Assembly (NCBI GenBank): GCA_025360865.1
Contig: JANYBG010000164.1
Location: 1 to 37,036 of the forward strand
Direction of reading: 5' to 3'
Length of the DNA: 37,036 nt
Source: Pseudomonadota bacterium
Lineage (GTDB): Bacteria > Pseudomonadota > Gammaproteobacteria > Steroidobacterales > Steroidobacteraceae
Both the position numbers and the translations under genes were made by a program. This document shows positions 1-8,253 of this stretch, in pieces. The notes under the pieces are model-generated. The model ran no database searches, was not told where the DNA came from, and worked only from the letters and a program-made list of their open reading frames with translations. The first letter of the stretch is position 1. The number at the start of each line of letters is the position of its first letter.

Positions 1-205
1 CGTTCCTGCCGCCGTTATCCGCCTGGAACGACTACTTCGCGCGTCTAACAGTCGCCGTTGCTGGTTGACGGCGGCGGATAAAATCAACGGATGGGCAATC
101 CGTTGGTGCAGTGGTTCAGATGACTGGAAACGGTGTAAGCAGGCGACCTGGTGAGAATGTATCGTGCAAAATCGGTGCGGCGCTCCGCGCCGCGACTGTG
201 CGTCC
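1..205. other. Non-coding segment with nested inverted repeats
   Basis: No gene is supported here. TTATCCGCC at 15-23 is complementary to GGCGGATAA at 73-81. CGCCGT at 53-58 pairs with ACGGCG at 68-73 inside that span. CGTTCC at 1-6 pairs with GGAACG at 25-30. A separate hairpin lies at 85-106. The segment is downstream of the minus-strand TIR gene, so it may end that transcript, but no T-tract supports an intrinsic terminator. Confidence 0.4.
85..106. repeat. Hairpin repeat, copy 1
   Basis: An 8-bp perfect stem, CAACGGAT (85-92) with ATCCGTTG (98-105), encloses the loop GGGCA. The 22-nt element recurs at 9021-9042 with one substitution. Both copies are outside genes. Function is unknown; a dispersed palindromic element or the relic of one is possible. 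Confidence 0.6.
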
Positions 206-1984
206 CTAGCCTGCCCAGGCCGTTTTCGAGGACTTGGCGAACCGCGACTTCATTTCCTGCATCATCGCCACGAAGCGAGGATCTTGGCGAATCGAGTCAA
301 AATCAGGGTCCGCCTCCATCCAGCTGACCATGCCCGGTGAAACCCTTGGGGAGATCTCGGAAAGAGTCTCCAGGGCGACATCAATCTCTCCTAGCGAAGA
401 CATCGCGCATGCCAGGTTGTAGTGAAGGTTGACGTTATCCGGGTCGACTAGTCTCGCCCTGGTGGCCCACTCGCGGGCTCTGTCGTTCTCGCCAAGGGTC
501 GCGAGCATGGCGACTCCCATTCCGATCGCACGGGAGTGGCCCGGCTCGGCAACGACGATCTTCTCAATGCGATCAAGAGCCTTACGTGCGGCCCCTCTCA
601 TCCGCCCATCGTCGCCCTTGGCTTTGTAGCACTGCGATATGAAGGTGGAAGCCGTGAAATCGGACTCCATCATGGAGACCGCGTGCTCAAAATACCCGAT
701 CGCTTCGTCATAGAGTCGCAGCCCAAGGCAACACAGACCGGCGATTCTGTTGCCGACATAGGTGTCCGGTTCAAGCAGCAGGGCCTGCTGAGCGCTGCTG
801 AGCCCCTCCTGAAATCGTCCCTTGCTGCGGTGAGCCGCGCCCATCGCGGCATGTGAGTCCGCGAGGTTCGCGTCAAGCCGTAGTGCTGCTTGCGCGGCAC
901 GCTCGCCATCGTCGCCGGAGTCGCCGCGCCAGAACATGTTCCACTGCGCGAGTGCCATCGTGGCCCATGCCTGCGCGTACCCCGGGTCAATTTCAATCAC
1001 CCGCCCGCAGATGCGTACGACGATCTCGTTATATTTCTCGTTGTCCAGGAGCCAGAACTGACGCGCCATTAGATACAGCCGGTACGCTTCCGGATTGGCG
1101 GTGCCGCGTTGCTGGAGTGCCTGCTTTTCTTCCGGCAGAAGTGTCAATTTCAGCGCGGCAACGATGGCCTTTGAGATCTCATCCTGCAGTGCGAATATGT
1201 CGTTCAAGTCACGGTCATAGCGCTCGCCCCAGAGGCGCTGATCGTTGGCTGCGTCAACTAGTTGGGCGGTGATGCGCACTCTCGCGCCAGCCTTGCGCAC
1301 GCTCCCGACCAGAACGTAGGTCGCCTTGGTTTGCCGTCCAATCTTGGCGACATCAGCGGGTGCACCCTTGAATGAGAAGGCGGTGTTACGCGAAACAATC
1401 GCAAGGGCGGACACCTTACCCAGATCCGTGATGATGTCCTCGGTGATGCCGTCGCTGAAGTACTCCTGTTCTGGATCGCCGCTCATATTGGCGAAGGGGA
1501 GGACGCATATCGACACTGTGGGACGCTTGTCCGGTGAGACTCTTGCGTGCGCCGCCGGGGTCGACTGCTTTAGCTTCGCATTAAGCGCTCCGCGGAGGGC
1601 GCTGAAGGAAGCGCTATCACGATTCCCGGCCCAATCATCAAGGTCAATTGTATGGATCGCGCGCACGTCTATCGGGAGCTTCGCGTTATCGAAGCGAACC
1701 GGCACCAGAAGGCCTCGATCCGCGGCGTCGCGCGCCTCACCCTTTACCCATCGCGAATCGACTGAGGCCGGACTCCAGACGACGACGACTGCGCGCGCCT
1801 TCTCTAGCTCGGCACCTATCAATCTGTCGAATTCGTCACCGGGGGTGATTTCCGGGTCCCACCAGACTGTCCAACCCTGGGCTTCCAGTGCCGCCACTAG
1901 GGGAGCGACGCGATCCTTATCAGTTCTGGAATAGGAGACGAATATGTCTGCCATTGAGCGAATGCCTGCGATCTTTGACTGCAC
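206..1984 (-). CDS. TIR domain / TolB-like / TPR protein
   Basis: The 592-residue protein has three parts. Residues 11-140 form a TIR domain: it opens with MADIFVSYSRTDKDR and carries the WV-x-x-E stretch (SRWVKGEARDA) whose Glu corresponds to the catalytic Glu of TIR NADases. Residues 155-285 form a FlgO/TolB-N-like domain (VLPFANMSGDPEQEYFSDG, then LVGSVRKAG), often seen in adenylate-cyclase-type signalling proteins. Residues 295-570 are TPR-like helices. There is no signal peptide or membrane segment, so it should be cytoplasmic. The listed start is GTG at 1984. An ATG at 1954 sits exactly at the TIR domain start and may be the true one. Neither has a good ribosome-binding site. A 16-bp inverted repeat lies just upstream. 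Role in signalling or NAD-based defence is possible but unproven, and no defence genes adjoin it. Confidence 0.85.
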   Translation of the reverse strand: MQSKIAGIRSMADIFVSYSRTDKDRVAPLVAALEAQGWTVWWDPEITPGDEFDRLIGAELEKARAVVVVWSPASVDSRWVKGEARDAADRGLLVPVRFDNAKLPIDVRAIHTIDLDDWAGNRDSASFSALRGALNAKLKQSTPAAHARVSPDKRPTVSICVLPFANMSGDPEQEYFSDGITEDIITDLGKVSALAIVSRNTAFSFKGAPADVAKIGRQTKATYVLVGSVRKAGARVRITAQLVDAANDQRLWGERYDRDLNDIFALQDEISKAIVAALKLTLLPEEKQALQQRGTANPEAYRLYLMARQFWLLDNEKYNEIVVRICGRVIEIDPGYAQAWATMALAQWNMFWRGDSGDDGERAAQAALRLDANLADSHAAMGAAHRSKGRFQEGLSSAQQALLLEPDTYVGNRIAGLCCLGLRLYDEAIGYFEHAVSMMESDFTASTFISQCYKAKGDDGRMRGAARKALDRIEKIVVAEPGHSRAIGMGVAMLATLGENDRAREWATRARLVDPDNVNLHYNLACAMSSLGEIDVALETLSEISPRVSPGMVSWMEADPDFDSIRQDPRFVAMMQEMKSRFAKSSKTAWAG

Positions 1985-2002
1985 AAGTTATCACATTGGC
2001 CT

Positions 2003-2018
2003 TACCAAACTTTTGGTA
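2003..2018. promoter_or_regulatory. 16-bp inverted repeat upstream of the TIR gene
   Basis: TACCAAA, two centre bases, then TTTGGTA form a perfect 7+2+7 inverted repeat. It lies 19 bases before the GTG start and 49 before the alternative ATG of the TIR-TolB-TPR gene. Position and symmetry suit an operator or 5' leader hairpin. No regulator has been identified. Confidence 0.4.
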
Positions 2019-2380
2019 GCTCCTGCGCGAGGTGGGGGGCTGCCGATTAGATGCATTTTAGTTCCACTCACGAGGTGTTAGTGGGTCGCATGTTCGTGCT
2101 GGGCGCCCGGTGTCACTTACAGCCGGCCGTTGGCTCCAGCTACCGCGCTATCAGCGACGGAATCGATCTCGCCGTGTGTCGGAAGGCGTGACCCGATAAA
2201 GCTTTTCCTGCCGATTCTCACCAGCATTACCTGGCGAAGAATCCGGGGGAATTGGGGGGTCGAAAGGGACGAGGATCAGTTGTCCTTGGGTGGAAGGGTG
2301 CAGGTTCCTGCGCACTGAGCGCTTTGCTCGGGGGAAATGCCGATTTTAGGCGTATACGCTTCACAAAGCAGGCAACGAGA

Positions 2381-2409
2381 TTGAACTTCTGATGCCATCT
2401 CTATAGGAT
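2381..2409 (+). promoter_or_regulatory. Possible sigma-70 promoter for EF-G gene
   Basis: TTGAAC at 2381-2386 is followed after 17 bases by TAGGAT at 2404-2409, matching four of six positions of the -10 consensus. TATAGG at 2402 is an alternative with a 15-base spacer. The site is about 155 bases before the chosen EF-G start, implying a long leader. Confidence 0.3.
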
Positions 2410-2563
2410 GCCGGGCGCTTCTGCCCTCGAGTCCCGGATTTGCCAGCGCCAGACATGGGACCGAGGAGGGCGCTGCTACTCAGCGCAGATCTTTTGAGCC
2501 GGGCCAGCACGCCTGGCGCGCTGCTCGACAGTGTGGACCGAAAACCCGAACCGGAAACTTGCC

Positions 2564-4720
2564 ATGGCCCGTACGACCGCTCTTTCTGATATCCGCAACA
2601 TCGGCATCATCGCCCATGTCGATGCCGGAAAAACCACGACGACGGAGCGCATCCTGTATTACACCGGGCGCAAGCACACGATCATCGACATCCATGACAC
2701 CAAGGATCTGAAGACCTCGACGACGACGGACTACCTCGAGCAGGAACAGAAGCGCGGCATTACGAGTCAGAGCGCCGCGGTGTCCTGCTTCTGGCGCGGG
2801 AAAAAGATCAACCTGATCGACACGCCGGGGCACGTCGACTTCACCATCGAGGTGAATCGCTCGCTGCGCGTGCTCGACGGCGCCGTGGTGGTATTCGACG
2901 GTGTCGCTGGCGTGGAGCCGCAGTCTGAAACCAACTGGCGTCTCGCGGACAACTACGGTGTGCCGCGCATTTGCTACGTCAACAAAATGGACCGCAGCGG
3001 AGCCAACTTCACGCGCTGTGTGGACATGATCAAGAAGCGCCTCGGCGCGCGCCCGCTGCCGGTACAGATCCCGATCGGCTCCGAAGACAACTTCAAGGGC
3101 ATGATCGACCTCGTCGAGATGAAGGCGCTCGTGTGGGACTCGGACGACAAGGATGCGGAGTGGCAAACGCTCGAGGTGACACCGGATCTCGCCGACAAGC
3201 TGGAAATCCACGTGCCGGCGGATCGCCAGATCCTCGCGGAGGTGGAGAAGTACCGTACGGAACTCGTTGACACCTGTCTCGAGATGGACGACGACGCCAT
3301 GCACAAGTACATCGAGGACGGTCACGCGCCTGCGGCGGACGTGCTGCGCAAGTGCCTGCGCAAAGGCACTGTGACTGGCGCGTTCAACCCCGTGCTGTGC
3401 GGCTCGTCATACAAGAACAAGGGCGTCCAGCAGGTGCTCGATGCCGTTGTCGACTACATGCCGGCGCCCACGGACGTCTCGGCGATCAAGACGCTGGACG
3501 AAGACGGCAACATCATCGGCGAGCGCAAGTGCGCGGATGACGAGCCGTTCAGCGGCCTGGCGTTCAAGGTGATCAACGATGTGTACGGCGCTCTGACGTT
3601 CGTGCGCGTGTACTCGGGCGTGCTCACCAAGGGCGCGTCCGTGCAGAACACCACGCGCGACAAGCGCGAAAAGATCGGCCGCATGGTGGAGATGTTCGCC
3701 AAGGAAGCGAATGCGATCGAAGAGGCGCGCGCCGGCGACATCATCGCGCTCGTCTCCATGCAGGACACGGAAACCGGCGACACGCTCTGCGATTCCGCCA
3801 ATCCGGTGATCCTCGAGCGCATGCGCTTCCCGGACCCGGTGATCAGCGTGTCCGTGACACCGAAGGTCAAGGCCGATCAGGAGAAGTTCGGCGCCGCGCT
3901 CGGCAAGATGGTTCGTGCCGATCCTTCGCTCCACTTGGAGACCGATCGCGAGACAGGCCAGACGATTCTGCGCGGCATGGGCGAGCTACACCTCGAAGTG
4001 ACGCTCGATCGCATGCGCACGGAATTCAACGTTGAAGGCGCTATGGGCGAGCCGCAGGTCGCCTACCGCGAGACCATCACCCGCAAGCTCGACCACCAGT
4101 ACGTGCACAAGAAGCAGACCGGCGGCTCGGGTCAGTTCGCCGAGGTGTGGATCACCTTCGAGCCGCTCGAGCGCAGCAAGGGTTTCGAATTCGTCGATGG
4201 AACCTCGGGCGGCTCCGTGCCGCGTGAGTTCGTGCCAGCGGTGGAGAAGGGGCTCAAGATCCAGAAGGAGGATGGCGTGCTGGCGCACTTCCCGACCGTG
4301 GACTTCCGCGCCACGTTGACGGACGGGAGCTACCACGATGTCGATTCGAACGCGCTGACGTTCGAAATCGCGGCCAAGGCATGCTTCCGGGAGGCCGTGC
4401 GCAAGGCTGGCCCCATCCTGCTCGAGCCGGTGATGAAGGTCGAGACCGTGACGCCGGGCGACTATCTGGGTGATGTCATCGGCGACCTGAACCGCCGCCG
4501 CGGCGTGATCCAGGATCAGCTCGAGCGCGGCGCCAACGCCGCCGTCGTGGCGAGCGTGCCGCTGTCGGAAATGTTCGGATACATCGGGCAGCTACGCTCG
4601 ATGACCAGCGGTCGCGCGTCATACACCATGGAGTTCTCGCACTACGAGCCCGTGCCGAAGACCGTGGCGGACGAAGTGATCGCCGCCGTCACTGAGGCGA
4701 AGTTGGCCGCGAAAGCCTGA
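2564..4720 (+). CDS. fusA: Elongation factor G (paralogue-like, with switch I insertion)
   Basis: A 718-residue translational GTPase of full EF-G length. It would catalyse ribosomal translocation or act in ribosome recycling. G motifs are [12 protein letters not shown] (G1), RGIT before SQSAAVSC (G2/switch I), DTPGHVDF (G3) and NKMD (G4). Domains II-V follow, including the [15 protein letters not shown] and RRGVIQDQ regions. Compared with canonical EF-G (HDG-AATMDW-MEQEQ), the switch I segment carries about five extra residues ([19 protein letters not shown]). ATG 2564 is chosen because GGAA lies eight bases upstream and the upstream GTG at 2531 adds only a non-conserved tail. No rpsL, rpsG or tuf is adjacent, so this may be a second EF-G rather than the str-operon copy. 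The symbol is family-level. A protease gene follows closely. Confidence 0.93.
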   Translation: MARTTALSDIRNIGIIAHVDAGKTTTTERILYYTGRKHTIIDIHDTKDLKTSTTTDYLEQEQKRGITSQSAAVSCFWRGKKINLIDTPGHVDFTIEVNRSLRVLDGAVVVFDGVAGVEPQSETNWRLADNYGVPRICYVNKMDRSGANFTRCVDMIKKRLGARPLPVQIPIGSEDNFKGMIDLVEMKALVWDSDDKDAEWQTLEVTPDLADKLEIHVPADRQILAEVEKYRTELVDTCLEMDDDAMHKYIEDGHAPAADVLRKCLRKGTVTGAFNPVLCGSSYKNKGVQQVLDAVVDYMPAPTDVSAIKTLDEDGNIIGERKCADDEPFSGLAFKVINDVYGALTFVRVYSGVLTKGASVQNTTRDKREKIGRMVEMFAKEANAIEEARAGDIIALVSMQDTETGDTLCDSANPVILERMRFPDPVISVSVTPKVKADQEKFGAALGKMVRADPSLHLETDRETGQTILRGMGELHLEVTLDRMRTEFNVEGAMGEPQVAYRETITRKLDHQYVHKKQTGGSGQFAEVWITFEPLERSKGFEFVDGTSGGSVPREFVPAVEKGLKIQKEDGVLAHFPTVDFRATLTDGSYHDVDSNALTFEIAAKACFREAVRKAGPILLEPVMKVETVTPGDYLGDVIGDLNRRRGVIQDQLERGANAAVVASVPLSEMFGYIGQLRSMTSGRASYTMEFSHYEPVPKTVADEVIAAVTEAKLAAKA

Positions 4721-4760
4721 AGACGGCGGTGCGGCCCGCGTGAGTTCTGGAGCGACGGTG

Positions 4761-5603
4761 ATGCAACAGCGGTCGGAACTCCCGTTCCGAGCCGTGCGGC
4801 TTCGTTGTCTCGACGACGGTGGAAAGCCGCTGAAGCACGCAAGTGCCTCGGGCTTCGTGCGCATCGAGGACGGTGTTCCGTTCCTGTACACGTGCTGGCA
4901 CGTTGTCACCGGGTACGACCGCAACCGGCTGCGGGTGACGAACGCGCTGCCGAAGCGGGCATTCCTCGAAGTGAGCGTCCAGGATCATCAGCGGCTGACC
5001 GATAACGCCGCGGTCGTGGGAGGACCGCTGTCATTCACCATTCCTCTGTATGACGAGTCCGTGTGGCCCAAGAAGCCTCTGTGGTACCAAGATCGCGCGC
5101 ACCTGCCGCATCCCGATCTAAACTCGATCGGACTTCGCGTGCCTTCCTGGCACGATGCCGTGAAGATTCCCCTGTCGACTGCTGTGAAAGTGTCGCAGGC
5201 GCAGCTCGTGTCCAACCCGGTTCTGGCGTCGAACACGCTGCTTAAGCCCGGCGACAAGATTTATATCGTGGGATTTCCGTACGGGGTCGGTACGGCCGTA
5301 CTCGGTTCGCCCACGCCGGTCGTGCTAACGAGATTCGTCACGGCGGCGGCCGTCAGCGACAGACCGCGGGAGTTGCTTTTGGATTCGGGGGGCGCACCGG
5401 GTATGTCCGGTGGTCCAGTGTTCGTTGAGCGTGCCAGTGATATCGCTTTGTTGGGTGTATACACGGGCATCATCTATCCCGATCCGGTGATCGAGCGCAA
5501 TGCGCAAGTCACGGCTCTGGGCGCGTGCGCGGATCTGAGTTTGTGTTGGAGGGGTAGCCTTCCGTTGGTCCGGGAGCCAACTGAAGCCTCAATCAGCTCC
5601 TGA
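4761..5603 (+). CDS. Trypsin-fold serine peptidase-like protein
   Basis: The 280-residue protein shows the signature of a chymotrypsin-fold serine protease. His-47 lies in LYTCWHVVTG, a candidate Asp-119 in PDLNSIGLRV, and Ser-216 in GAPGMSGGPVFV (the GxSGGP motif). The Asp assignment is the weakest, since the usual Asp-x-Ala context is changed. No signal peptide or membrane segment is visible, so it appears cytoplasmic, unlike most members. ATG 4761 has GGAG at 4749-4752, eight bases upstream; an in-frame GTG at 4740 is less likely. It begins about 40 bases after EF-G and may share its transcript. Substrate unknown. It could also be an inactive binding protein if the Asp is wrong. Confidence 0.75.
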   Translation: MQQRSELPFRAVRLRCLDDGGKPLKHASASGFVRIEDGVPFLYTCWHVVTGYDRNRLRVTNALPKRAFLEVSVQDHQRLTDNAAVVGGPLSFTIPLYDESVWPKKPLWYQDRAHLPHPDLNSIGLRVPSWHDAVKIPLSTAVKVSQAQLVSNPVLASNTLLKPGDKIYIVGFPYGVGTAVLGSPTPVVLTRFVTAAAVSDRPRELLLDSGGAPGMSGGPVFVERASDIALLGVYTGIIYPDPVIERNAQVTALGACADLSLCWRGSLPLVREPTEASISS

Positions 5604-5785
5604 CGTGTCCACTGAGCGCTGAGGCGACCCGTCCGTCGAAATCCCGGGCCGATCGCCATGCTGCAAGTGGTGCGATTTTAGACTCCTGATCGGCGGTCAT
5701 ACAGTGCTGCATGCCCCACACAACTGGATGAGAAAATCCGCCGGTGGGGTGTTTTGGCATTGCCTGGCAGGGGCATAATTCGCCT

Positions 5786-6361
5786 ATGACGCAGCAGGAA
5801 CTGTTCGCCGGCCAGAGCCCCGCCACGCTTCCCGGTCTCAACTATGCACCGGAGTTTCTGAGCGCGCCGGAGGAGACGCAGCTGCTCGCGCTGATCGGTG
5901 GATTGCCCTTTGAGGAAGCACAGTACAAGGAATGGCACGCCCGGCGGCGCATCGTGAGTTTCGGGGGACGCTATGACTTCACTCGGCATCAGTTGAGCGA
6001 GGCGCCGCCAATCCCTGAGTTCTTGCTGCCACTGCGTGAGCGGGTCGCACGCTTCGCGAACGTCGCGCCCGAGGACATCCAGCATGCGATGGTTGCCGAA
6101 TATCAACCGGCGACTCCGCTTGGTTGGCACCGCGACGTTCCCGACTTCGAAGTGATCGTGGGTGTTTCTCTGCGGGGGCACGCACGCCTGCGATTTCGGC
6201 CATGGCCGTCGCAGCTGAACGCGCGTACCGCTTTTGCCGTCGAGCTGGCGCCGCGCTCGGCGTACGTGCTGCGGGATGAGGTCCGCTGGCACTGGCAGCA
6301 CGCGGTTTCACCGACCAAAGAGCTGCGCTACTCCATTACCTTCAGGACGCGAAGACGGTGA
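5786..6361 (+). CDS. AlkB-like 2-oxoglutarate/Fe(II) dioxygenase
   Basis: The 191-residue protein has the complete AlkB-family active site. His-115 and Asp-117 (WHRDVPDF) and His-172 (WQHAVSP) bind iron. Arg-181 and Arg-187 in RYSITFR match the RxNxTxR-type motif that holds 2-oxoglutarate. The family removes alkyl groups oxidatively from nucleic acid bases or proteins. This member is the short, single-domain type resembling the bacterial AlkB2-type or ALKBH-like group. ATG 5786 starts the conserved region; a further upstream ATG at 5744 would add 14 unlikely residues. Its stop overlaps the GTG start of the YheU gene, indicating co-translation. The real substrate (DNA, RNA or other) cannot be read from sequence. 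Confidence 0.87.
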   Translation: MTQQELFAGQSPATLPGLNYAPEFLSAPEETQLLALIGGLPFEEAQYKEWHARRRIVSFGGRYDFTRHQLSEAPPIPEFLLPLRERVARFANVAPEDIQHAMVAEYQPATPLGWHRDVPDFEVIVGVSLRGHARLRFRPWPSQLNARTAFAVELAPRSAYVLRDEVRWHWQHAVSPTKELRYSITFRTRRR

Positions 6362-6636
6362 ACGGGTATGAGGATCTGCCGCTGCGTCTCGTGGGCGGCG
6401 CGGAGCCCCAGGAGCCGATTGCGGTGCCGTACGCGGAGCTGTCAGCAGACGCGCTCCTGGGAGTCATCAAGTCATTCGTGCTGCGCGAAGGCACCGACTA
6501 CGGTGAGCACGAGGTCACGCTGGAGCGGAAGATGGCGCAGGTACGGGCGCAGCTGGAAAGCGGCGACGCCCAGATTCTTTTTGACCCATCTAGCGCCACG
6601 GCGAATATCGTCCGAGTCCCTGGCCGCGGGCGATAA
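6358..6636 (+). CDS. yheU: YheU / UPF0270 family protein
   Basis: The 92-residue protein matches the UPF0270 family through VPYAELSADALLGVIKSF, then VLREGTDYGEHEVTLERK and a C-terminal ANIVRV. The family is about 70 residues and largely restricted to Gammaproteobacteria; its function is not known. This copy has about 20 extra N-terminal residues. The GTG start at 6358 overlaps the TGA of the AlkB-like gene (GTGA), so the two are probably translationally coupled. A shorter form could start at an internal GTG in the same frame (GTGCCGTAC), where the conserved region begins. It is useful as a taxonomic marker for the window. Confidence 0.87.
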   Translation: MNGYEDLPLRLVGGAEPQEPIAVPYAELSADALLGVIKSFVLREGTDYGEHEVTLERKMAQVRAQLESGDAQILFDPSSATANIVRVPGRGR

Positions 6637-6729
6637 GGCTGATCCTTGAGGGGTCCCCGCCCTTGTCCACGAAAGCCATCCGGCAGTCACGCATCCTCGG
6701 AGTACCCCAGACCGTGGATGCTTGAGCCC

Positions 6730-7587
6730 TTACCTTGAAATAGCAAACGTTCGCGCGTGGTCCGGTTTATTTTGCTTAGCGCGGTACATCGCATTGTCCG
6801 CGCTTTTTACCAGCGACTCTGCGGTTACACCGTCATTTGGGAACACGGCGATGCCGATGCTGGGTGTAATTGTCACGCCAATCACAACTTCATTCACGGT
6901 TATGTCACATGGTTGACCGATAGCCCGGATGAGCTTTTGCGCGACTAGGGTAGCGTCTTGCTCGTTTTCGAGTTCAAGCAGTAGGTAAAGGAACTCGTCA
7001 CCACCGTGACGACTGACCGTATCCTCCGCGCGCATCGTACGCGTTAGTCTTTCCGCAACCGATTGCAAGACTTGATCACCTGCCGAATGACCGTGCGTGT
7101 CATTTATGCTCTTAAAGTTGTCCAGGTCTATAAACAATACGGCGAGCAGCCGCCCATGTCGCTTCGCCTGGGCCATTCCGTGCTCCAAGCGGTCGTCGAA
7201 GAGCGCCCGATTCGGAAGCGACGTCAAAGGGTCGTGAAATGCCGCGTGGCGAGCGGTCTCCTCGAGTTCTTTGGTCGCATTAAGTTCATGTTCAAGCTCT
7301 CGACGTTTCTCCACTTCCCCTTCCAACGCTTGGTTGAGAGTCGCCAAATCCTCGGCGCAGTCTTTGATCTTATCTTCGATGATTTCGCTTTTTTGGAGCG
7401 CGCCGTCGACTACGCGGGGGTGAACAGGTCGACTAGTCAGCTCACCCTTAAGGGTCGAATTCACCGATGACAGTTCCGCTGCGCATTCCTTTACGTTACC
7501 CGTTATTTGCTCGCTTTTGTCCAACACGCGAGCTAACGAGGGCGGCGTTGGGGTTTCTGTTACAACTTTGGGCTTTAGCGTGGACAT
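6730..7587 (-). CDS. Diguanylate cyclase (GGDEF) with duplicated coiled-coil N-terminus
   Basis: The 285-residue protein would make cyclic di-GMP from two GTP. The GGDEF active-site motif is intact at 195-199, with metal-binding Asp-154 in LFIDLDNFKSIND. An RxxD inhibitory I-site (Arg-186 to Asp-189) lies five residues before GGDEF, so product inhibition is expected. Residues 1-110 are helical and hold two related segments, about 22-50 and 64-92, each reading roughly LxKSExI...KxCAxxL...LNxxL. They probably form a coiled coil for dimerisation. There is no membrane segment. The start at 7587 has AGGT about seven bases upstream. A response regulator gene lies 87 bases upstream on the same strand and may control it. 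The gene looks AT-richer than its neighbours. Confidence 0.92.
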   Translation of the reverse strand: MSTLKPKVVTETPTPPSLARVLDKSEQITGNVKECAAELSSVNSTLKGELTSRPVHPRVVDGALQKSEIIEDKIKDCAEDLATLNQALEGEVEKRRELEHELNATKELEETARHAAFHDPLTSLPNRALFDDRLEHGMAQAKRHGRLLAVLFIDLDNFKSINDTHGHSAGDQVLQSVAERLTRTMRAEDTVSRHGGDEFLYLLLELENEQDATLVAQKLIRAIGQPCDITVNEVVIGVTITPSIGIAVFPNDGVTAESLVKSADNAMYRAKQNKPDHARTFAISR

Positions 7588-7674
7588 TTTGGTGACCTAT
7601 AGAACGGCTTGACCGCAGTAGTTGTAAGCGAGCGGCGAACCGTACCCCCCAAGTCCAATGCTAGGTGTTGCCAG

Positions 7675-8112
7675 TCAGTGGGGCGCAGCGAGCAACGTCC
7701 GGATGGTGCTCGCCAGCTCATTCAGATCGCCGGGCTTTCTGCACAGACTTTCATATAGGCGTGGCGTGGCCGGTGGGGCGAGTACGGTGTAAAGAATAAT
7801 TGGGACGTGGGCCGTTTTCCGATGTGAGCGTAGATGACTGCATAGTTCGAGGCCCGGCATGTCAGTCATTGTGCAATCTGTGATGACCAAATCCGGCGTG
7901 CGCTCCTTGGCGCACATCAACGCTTCCTCACCATCCAAGGCGGTAATGACGTCAAACCCTTCGCGCGTCAGAACCCAGCGCAAAGACACGAGCACATCAG
8001 GCTCGCCATCCACGCAGAGAACTACTGGGACTGAATGCGGCCCCGAATGCGCATTGCTAGAAGCATCGAACTGAGGCGTGGCGGTGGACAGGCGTCCTAA
8101 TCGGGAACCCAT
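7675..8112 (-). CDS. Stand-alone response regulator receiver protein
   Basis: The 145-residue protein is a single CheY-like receiver domain. Acidic pocket residues are Asp-35 and Glu-37 (CVDGEPDV). The phosphoacceptor is Asp-79 (LVITDCTM), the switch Thr is Thr-109 (ILYTV), and the conserved Lys is Lys-126 (CRKPGDL). There is no output domain. The first 25-28 residues are non-conserved, so a later start is possible. It precedes the GGDEF gene on the same strand, 87 bases away, suggesting a phospho-relay that feeds c-di-GMP synthesis. No histidine kinase is in the window. Confidence 0.88.
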   Translation of the reverse strand: MGSRLGRLSTATPQFDASSNAHSGPHSVPVVLCVDGEPDVLVSLRWVLTREGFDVITALDGEEALMCAKERTPDLVITDCTMTDMPGLELCSHLRSHRKTAHVPIILYTVLAPPATPRLYESLCRKPGDLNELASTIRTLLAAPH

Positions 8113-8253
8113 AACGCGTCACAGTACGCGCGGGTGCATCAGTTCGCCTGTCGGCGTACCCCCAATTCCCCCGTGTCGCATCCCCCTACGCCGGTAGGCA
8201 CCGAACTGGAGCGTCTCGACCCTCGATTGGCGGGCTTCCCATAAGACTTCGCC

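Larger units (their letters stand above)
1985..2563. other. Long non-coding gap between TIR gene and EF-G
   Basis: About 580 bases between divergent genes with no recognisable coding frame. It contains an inverted repeat near the TIR gene, a CCACT/AGTGG hairpin around 2070-2090 and a possible promoter before EF-G. Two divergent promoters are expected here. Confidence 0.5.

Noticed and set aside
41-110. Integron attC site
   Set aside because: GTCTAAC and folding arms are present, but no complementary GTTRRRY core or integrase is visible.
2480-3325. 281-residue minus-strand open frame
   Set aside because: Antisense to the G domain of EF-G; His/Val/Arg-rich shadow.
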